From: DAISJI01 sp964559835
GTDB lineage: Bacteria > Acidobacteriota > Terriglobia > Terriglobales > Acidobacteriaceae
NCBI GenBank assembly: GCA_964559835.1
Contig: CAZLJE010000011.1
Coordinates: 78,118-142,117, forward strand
Direction: 5' to 3'
Length of the DNA: 64,000 bases
The notes beneath the pieces were generated by a model that worked only from the letters and a program-made list of their open reading frames with translations, made no database searches and had not been told where the DNA came from. Position numbers and translations under genes: made by a program. Shown here piece after piece: positions 59,678 through 64,000 of this stretch (position 1 is the first letter of the stretch; each line of letters opens with the position of its first letter).

Positions 59678-61303
59678 GTGAGCGCTACCAAGTCGTCCTT
59701 TCTGGTTTTGTTGCTTCTGGTCACGACCATTGCTGCGGCAGAGGAGAGGGGGACGTTGCAGGTGACCTCGTTCCCGAGCGGCGCCAGTGTCACCGTCGAC
59801 GGCAAGTCCACGGGCAAGGTTACGCCAATGAGCGTCAGCCTTGCTTCGGGCAATCACGTCATTACCGTCGCGATCGCCGACAGCGGCTGGAACCCAGACA
59901 CGCGCACGGTCACGATCACCGAGGGCAAGAACGATCTGAGCGTGACGTTGCTGCCCACGATCCAGATGGGCCCGCAAGGACCTCCGGGACCTCAAGGCCC
60001 AGCCGGACCGCAGGGCGTACCGGGCGCGCAGGGACCGAAAGGCGACACGGGCACTCAGGGCCCAGCAGGACCGCAAGGTCCGCAGGGTTTAAAGGGTGAC
60101 GCCGGTTCGCAGGGACCACAGGGACCGCAGGGTCTCAAAGGTGATACCGGGGCTCCGGGAACGCAAGGTGTGCAGGGGCCGCAAGGCGATGTCGGTCCGC
60201 TAGGACCGCAAGGGTTGAAGGGAGACACTGGCGCGCAAGGTCCGCAGGGATTGAAGGGCGATACGGGCCCGCAAGGTCCACAGGGAATGAAGGGCGACAC
60301 GGGCGCGCAGGGCCCGCAAGGCGAGGTCGGGCCACAAGGTCTGCAAGGAGCGAAAGGTGACACGGGCGCCCAAGGCCCGCAAGGGTTAAAGGGCGACACT
60401 GGTCCGCAAGGTTCACCGGGCGTAAATGGCATGCCCGGACCCGCGCCCTCCGTCACGCAAATCACACAACCTGGTATTTGCCCCTACCAGGAAGCAGACG
60501 GCAGCTACGGCGTCAGCGTCGTCGGAAACGGCAGCGGATACATCTGCCATGGAGCCCCGGCGCCCGAAGAAGGTTTGTCCTCGGCGCATCCGGCGGCAAA
60601 TTGCGCTACGTTGAAGACGGATCAGCCCGCCGCCAAGACCGGTATTTATTGGGTTCAACCAGTGAGCGGGCGTTCAGCATTCCAGGCTTTCTGCGATATG
60701 GACACTGACGGAGGCGGCTGGACCCTGGTTTGGAGCAATCTGAAGGGGGGACGCGGCAAGCCGGCGACGGAATTGTCGTGGGGAGCGGCAATCAACACAC
60801 TGCCGCGATTCCTGGGCGAGCCATCCACCGACCTCGAGTCGTTCCAGGTGTACACAGGCGTCTCGATCTGGTCGTCGCTTTCTCCCAACAACCTTCTGCG
60901 CTATGACTGGTCGCCCGAGTACGGCGCCGGCGTTGTGGAGCGCGCGAAGATGAATTATTCGCTGAACAGCGCTTCCTATTGGGCGCTTTCCACGAGCAAC
61001 CTAGTGCAGATGGTCGGGAGCGTGGCGCCGGGCCTGTGGGCGCAAGGACATTCCGGGTCCGCCTCGGTGGCGGTCAACTTCAGCACCTACGATGGCGACC
61101 ACGACTCAAACTCCGGCAACTGCGCTGCTTACTACACTAATACGCCCGGGTGGTATGTAAGCTGCTGGTCCGGAAGCATCAGCGGCGGTGGCGAGCTGAG
61201 CGGCCTCGGATTCGCCAATGCTGCTTTCTGGAGTGGCGCATCGAACTCGATCGGCGATTCGAACGGCAACGGCTATGGAAACGGGTGGATGTATGTGAAG
61301 TAA
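59678..61303 (+). CDS. Secreted PEGA-collagen-fibrinogen-like fusion protein
   Basis: 541 residues. Signal peptide (1-20), PEGA domain (26-92; LQVTSFPSGASVTVDGKSTGKV), then an unbroken Gly-X-Y collagen run from Gly98 to Gly254 (about 52 triplets; GPQGLKGDTGAQ repeats). A C-terminal fibrinogen-like domain (about 309-541) follows, with FCDMDTDGGGWTLVWSN as hallmark and calcium-site-like DGDHDSNSG. Collagen stem plus fibrinogen head is the plan of animal ficolins. It probably trimerises and binds glycans or surfaces outside the cell (inference). GTG 59678 with GGAGGG 6 bases upstream is the start. Confidence 0.88.
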   Translation: MSATKSSFLVLLLLVTTIAAAEERGTLQVTSFPSGASVTVDGKSTGKVTPMSVSLASGNHVITVAIADSGWNPDTRTVTITEGKNDLSVTLLPTIQMGPQGPPGPQGPAGPQGVPGAQGPKGDTGTQGPAGPQGPQGLKGDAGSQGPQGPQGLKGDTGAPGTQGVQGPQGDVGPLGPQGLKGDTGAQGPQGLKGDTGPQGPQGMKGDTGAQGPQGEVGPQGLQGAKGDTGAQGPQGLKGDTGPQGSPGVNGMPGPAPSVTQITQPGICPYQEADGSYGVSVVGNGSGYICHGAPAPEEGLSSAHPAANCATLKTDQPAAKTGIYWVQPVSGRSAFQAFCDMDTDGGGWTLVWSNLKGGRGKPATELSWGAAINTLPRFLGEPSTDLESFQVYTGVSIWSSLSPNNLLRYDWSPEYGAGVVERAKMNYSLNSASYWALSTSNLVQMVGSVAPGLWAQGHSGSASVAVNFSTYDGDHDSNSGNCAAYYTNTPGWYVSCWSGSISGGGELSGLGFANAAFWSGASNSIGDSNGNGYGNGWMYVK

Positions 61304-61312
61304 GAGAAAGGT

Positions 61313-61424
61313 TGTTGGTTGTTAGTTCTTCGTTATTTGTTTTTGGGTTGGGCTGGTCCCCTCGTTGCCGGATTGCGGACACTTGGAACGAAGGATTAAC
61401 AAACAGGAACCACTAACCGTGTTC
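61313..61424. repeat. Loose GTTAGTT/AACTAAC word repeat between convergent genes
   Basis: GGTTGTT, GGTTGTTAGTT and CTTCGTT words (61310-61333) face GAACGAAG, GATTAAC, AAACAGG and ACTAACC words (61386-61420). Imperfect, but of the same design as the better elements. It lies between the collagen gene (+) and an SDR gene (-). Confidence 0.4.
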
Positions 61425-62193
61425 AGCGCTTGCTCGCGCGCAGCGACTGCCAGCTGGCGTCGGCGGTCCAGCCGCCGTCGACCACTAACGTGTGGCCGTT
61501 CACGAATCCGCTCAGCTTCGGGTCCGCCAGGAATGCGATCGCCTGCGCGACATCGTCGGGCGTAGCGAACCGGTTCATTGGGACGCGGCCGGTGATGTCG
61601 GCGTCGGAGTAGGCGCCGTCGGATTGGGACGCGTCGTCCATCGGGGTCTTGACCCAGCCGGGACAGACGGCATTGCATCGGACGCCTCGTCCGCCCCATT
61701 CGGCAGCCAAGGTGCGTGTCAGTCCGATCAACCCGTGCTTCGATGCGTTATAGGCGGCGCGGTCGGAGATGCCGTGTAAACCGGCGATGGACGCGACATT
61801 CACCACGCTTCCGGCTTTTCGCTCGAGCAGCCATGGCGCGAACGTCTTCGCAACCAGAAACGGTCCAACGAGATTGACTTCGAGTATGCGTCGAAAGTCG
61901 GCAGCGGATGTGAGTTCAGCCGGCTGGATCCATGCGATACCGGCATTGTTGACCACGACGTCAGGCGCTCCCCACCGCGATTGCACAGCCGCGGCAAACT
62001 TTCCGACCGCGTTCTCGTCGGCAACGCTGCCCGTGAAGTCGAGCGCGTCGCGGCCGTGTCCGCGGACATGCGCGACCATTTCCGATGCGGGTTGCATGTC
62101 GATGCACGCGACGTCGTAACCGCGCTCGGCAAGCAGCTCCGCCGTACGACGCCCAATGCCCTGCGCTGCTCCGGTGATGACCGCTGATGGCAT
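61423..62193 (-). CDS. SDR-family oxidoreductase
   Basis: 256 residues. TGAAQGIG cofactor site, NNAG, Ser in NVASIAG and YxxxK (YNASK), then PGWVKTPM and a GGWTAD C-terminus. Full catalytic set. Substrate unknown. Eleven bases separate it from the upstream YvlD-like gene on the same strand. Confidence 0.92.
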   Translation of the reverse strand: MPSAVITGAAQGIGRRTAELLAERGYDVACIDMQPASEMVAHVRGHGRDALDFTGSVADENAVGKFAAAVQSRWGAPDVVVNNAGIAWIQPAELTSAADFRRILEVNLVGPFLVAKTFAPWLLERKAGSVVNVASIAGLHGISDRAAYNASKHGLIGLTRTLAAEWGGRGVRCNAVCPGWVKTPMDDASQSDGAYSDADITGRVPMNRFATPDDVAQAIAFLADPKLSGFVNGHTLVVDGGWTADASWQSLRASKR

Positions 62194-62204
62194 CCGATTT
62201 CTTT

Positions 62205-62558
62205 CTAGTACTCGCCTGTTTTCTTGGGCGTCAGCGCGCGGATGATCATGTTCACCAGCGCCAAAATGATTGCGCCCAGGAACGCTGCGCCGAAGCCGGA
62301 GATATGAAAGCCCGGCACGATGGCGGACGCGAGCTCGAGCATGAGCGCGTTGATCACGAGCCAGAAGATGCCGAGCGTCAGGACCGTCAGCGGGAAGGTG
62401 ACGACTTTCAGGATGAGCCCGAGAGTGGCGTTGATGAGGCCGATCACAACGGCTGCGATCAGCGCCGCGGTAAACCCGGTCAACACGAACCCGGGAACAA
62501 TGTGCGAGACGATCAGCAGCGCGAGGGCGCTCAGGATCCAGTGGAGGAGAAGACGCAT
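62205..62558 (-). CDS. YvlD-like four-helix membrane protein ('phage holin family IV')
   Basis: 117 residues, four helices: LLLHWILSALALLIVSHIVPGF, AALIAAVVIGLINATLGLIL, FPLTVLTLGIFWLVINALML and FGAAFLGAIILALVNMII. This pattern belongs to the chromosomally encoded YvlD family; despite the name it is not a phage gene. ATG 62558 has GGAGG upstream. Confidence 0.9.
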   Translation of the reverse strand: MRLLLHWILSALALLIVSHIVPGFVLTGFTAALIAAVVIGLINATLGLILKVVTFPLTVLTLGIFWLVINALMLELASAIVPGFHISGFGAAFLGAIILALVNMIIRALTPKKTGEY

Positions 62559-62635
62559 GCCAGCCTCCGGTACTCGGATTGTAACTGGCATGTCACAGAC
62601 TTGCGAGCGAGCGGCGCGTAGAATCCGCGGTTCGC

Positions 62636-62875
62636 ATGAAATTCACACTTCTAAGCGAAATCCGCAGCATCGAGGTAATAGCCAGAGGCCGTGGTGTCCG
62701 GATCCGTAAGGAGTTGTGGCGCAAGTACGAACATGGGAACTGGCGGAAGATGAAGGGTGTTGCTGAAGTGCTGTATCCTAATGGACGAATATGGATCGCG
62801 GAAATACATTGGTTCGAAGCACACGGAATCGGAAGAAGAATGGTCAAGGTCAAGCGAGACCTGCGCGAACTGTGA
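62636..62875 (+). CDS. Small basic protein, unknown
   Basis: 79 residues, rich in Arg/Lys (VIARGRGVRIRKELWRKYEHGNWRKMKGVAEV) with an aromatic core (IWIAEIHWFEAHG). Family not recognised, though it has the look of a small beta-rich protein. Its stop overlaps the next start (GTGA), so the two are co-translated. Confidence 0.8.
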   Translation: MKFTLLSEIRSIEVIARGRGVRIRKELWRKYEHGNWRKMKGVAEVLYPNGRIWIAEIHWFEAHGIGRRMVKVKRDLREL

Positions 62876-63111
62876 GAAAACACCCGCGCAGTCGGTTCGT
62901 CCTTTGTATCGACGATGGCGGCGACGACATCAGTCTGTACGTCGGGAAAGTGTACGAAGCCCTCCCGACTGAGAAGATTGATCGCGATAACGGCCTGATT
63001 CGCGTGATCGACAACGAAGGCGAGGACTACCTCTACTCGCAGGACCAGTTCATCGACATCGAAGTGCCGCGCGCCGCTCAGCAGGCCGTGCTGCGCGCGC
63101 GCTGGGCGTGA
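62872..63111 (+). CDS. Small acidic protein, unknown
   Basis: 79 residues: SRFVLCIDDGGDDISLYVGKVYEALPTE, DNEGEDYLYSQDQFIDIEVPRAAQQAVLRAR. Acidic first half and a helical end. GTG start overlapping the previous stop by four bases fits a partner of the basic protein before it. A diverged second copy follows at 63117. Confidence 0.78.
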   Translation: MRKHPRSRFVLCIDDGGDDISLYVGKVYEALPTEKIDRDNGLIRVIDNEGEDYLYSQDQFIDIEVPRAAQQAVLRARWA

Positions 63112-63116
63112 AGTAA

Positions 63117-63329
63117 CGCCGCCGAGTCCGCTTCGCCATCTGCATTGACCATGGTGGTTGTCCGGTGTCGCTGGACGCGAGAAGAATCTACCACACTTCC
63201 AACCGAGAAAACTGGCCGCGATATCGGATCATCGCCAATGAGGGCGAAGACTACCTATACTCCGAGGACCAGCTCGTTCACGTGCAGCAGCCGCGCGCTG
63301 CGCGCGAAGCGGTCCTGCGGGCGCGTTAA
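63117..63329 (+). pseudogene. Tandem diverged copy of the small acidic gene, lacking a start codon
   Basis: The open frame runs from just after a TAA (63114-63116) to TAA 63329: RFAICIDHGGCPVSL, NEGEDYLYSEDQL, PRAAREAVLRAR, clearly a paralogue of the preceding gene. No ATG, GTG or TTG exists before the conserved CID segment; the first GTG comes after it. Probably a decaying duplicate. It overlaps the convergent gene by four bases. Confidence 0.7.
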
Positions 63330-63691
63330 GTCCCTCCGAATTCTGCAACAGATTCGACGGCCCCAACGATATTCCGATTGAATTCAGGCAAGTCCTCTGC
63401 CGGGATCCAGTATTCGCGGTGATGGCTCCCGCCCGCCTCTTTAACGTCGTACCGGTTCAGAAATTCGTTCGCCACGCGAAACCGTAAGACGTAACCTCGG
63501 AATCCTGAAGCTTCGTCGCGTGTGTTCCATTCACGAGCGATTTTCATGGCATAGTCGAATTCCAGGACGGGATAGAAGATCGGCTGGTTCGGCAGACGTG
63601 GCGGGAACGCGCGAAACCCGCCATCGCGGATGAGCTCGAATTCGAACTGGCCGACGGGGCGGTACAGAACGGTCGTGGTGGACTCAGGCAT
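63326..63691 (-). CDS. Conserved protein of unknown role (annotated elsewhere as ADP-ribosylation/crystallin J1-like)
   Basis: 121 residues: TTVLYRPVGQFEFELI, GGFRAFPPRLPNQPIFYPVLEFDYAMKIAREWN, RGYVLRFRVANEFLNRYDV, HREYWIPAEDLPEFNRNIVGAVE. I recall this wording from proteins carrying the 'ADP-ribosylation/crystallin J1' name, but no activity can be read from it. ATG 63691 is preferred; the longer upstream frame runs into the rRNA terminator. Confidence 0.75.
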   Translation of the reverse strand: MPESTTTVLYRPVGQFEFELIRDGGFRAFPPRLPNQPIFYPVLEFDYAMKIAREWNTRDEASGFRGYVLRFRVANEFLNRYDVKEAGGSHHREYWIPAEDLPEFNRNIVGAVESVAEFGGT

Positions 63692-63717
63692 GCTTGGACA
63701 TGTTCCTGCAAAACAGG

Positions 63718-63752
63718 AAAGGCCACCAAGATTTCTCTTGATGGCCTTTCTT
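63718..63752. terminator. Terminator at the 3' end of the rRNA operon
   Basis: AAAGGCCACCAAGA (63718-63731) pairs with TCTTGATGGCCTTT (63736-63749), one mismatch/wobble, loop TTTC. It lies just downstream of the leftward 5S gene; A and T flanks allow function on both strands. Confidence 0.8.
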
Positions 63753-63760
63753 AATTTAAT

Positions 63761-63876
<116 letters not shown>

Positions 63877-64000
63877 ACTTAGCGGCGCTCTGCGGTAATA
63901 AGTCCGCACCCGGAAACCCTTTCGGGATCCTTCACGCCTAACTTCAAAGAACGTTGAGGACGATGCCTCACAACTGAATAGATTGGGACAACTATAAGGA
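63877..64000 (-). other. Probable 23S-5S spacer
   Basis: About 124 bases upstream of the 5S gene in transcription order. No 23S 3' end is recognisable, so the 23S gene should begin beyond base 64000. Confidence 0.6.

Noticed and set aside
60000..60430. Collagen-coding repeats as a non-coding tandem repeat
   Set aside because: They keep frame and Gly-X-Y periodicity throughout within a signal-peptide protein.
62205..62558. Prophage holin
   Set aside because: YvlD-type chromosomal membrane protein; no other phage genes nearby.

Overview
The window reads as a GC-rich chromosome segment from an Acidobacteriota (Terriglobia/Koribacter-like) bacterium. The grounds are two very large FtsX-type 'ADOP' permeases each with a nearby PadR gene, a roughly 1,100-residue TonB-type receptor with an N-terminal carboxypeptidase-regulatory-like domain, a TPR-tailed Ser/Thr kinase, a PEP-CTERM protein, and many inverted 'word' repeats between genes. 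No phage, IS element, tRNA or CRISPR array was recognised. One 5S rRNA gene, transcribed leftward, closes the right edge, so the rest of that rRNA operon should lie beyond base 64000.

Layout. 1-5.8 kb: a Cpx-like sensor kinase (cut by the left edge) and response regulator, divergent from a three-gene MacAB-type efflux operon. 5.9-9.5 kb: an isolated 1,224-residue protein with an Mrr-like nuclease motif, a P-loop NTPase and a long helical C-terminus, flanked by repeats; it resembles an antiviral STAND (Avs) protein. 10.1-13.2 kb: an ADOP permease with its PadR regulator. 13.5-17 kb: a cytochrome operon containing a haem-c domain fused to a predicted beta-barrel, a pentahaem cytochrome and a monohaem cytochrome. 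17-17.5 kb: a toxin-antitoxin pair with a frameshifted toxin. 17.8-26.3 kb: TetR regulator, TonB-type receptor, FabG-like SDR, a KASIII homologue lacking the usual His/Asn, alpha/beta hydrolase and acyl-CoA ligase. 26.4-31.4 kb: trpC-trpF-trpB-trpA-aroQ-aroF.

31.4-41.4 kb holds TauE/SafE and DoxX membrane proteins, a frameshifted small membrane gene, a DUF885-like protein, a gutted TonB-receptor gene, a two-gene molybdenum hydroxylase, a glycoside hydrolase, a hemerythrin, a cold-shock protein and a PEP-CTERM protein. 41.5-48.9 kb is a leftward run of Ser/Thr kinase, secreted adenosine deaminase-like protein, DmpA-type peptidase and penicillin-binding-like serine hydrolase. 49-58.7 kb holds the second ADOP permease, ICMT/PadR, a TPR protein, a LOG-family protein, an orphan HigA and a ThiE-like protein. 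59-63.7 kb holds an XRE regulator, a secreted PEGA-collagen-fibrinogen fusion, an SDR, a YvlD-like membrane protein and tandem small unknown genes, one copy lacking a start codon.

Three items stand out. The first is the lone nuclease-STAND protein. The second is the porin-cytochrome-like operon, a possible seven-haem conduit across the outer envelope. The third is the ficolin-like secreted protein. A further theme is the set of hairpin elements built from tandem 6-10 bp words, found in many intergenic gaps, several between convergent genes. Related simple or inverted repeats lie in frame inside three coding sequences. Frameshifts (toxin, small membrane gene) and gene remnants (TonB, lipoprotein leader) show ongoing decay, unless some are assembly errors.
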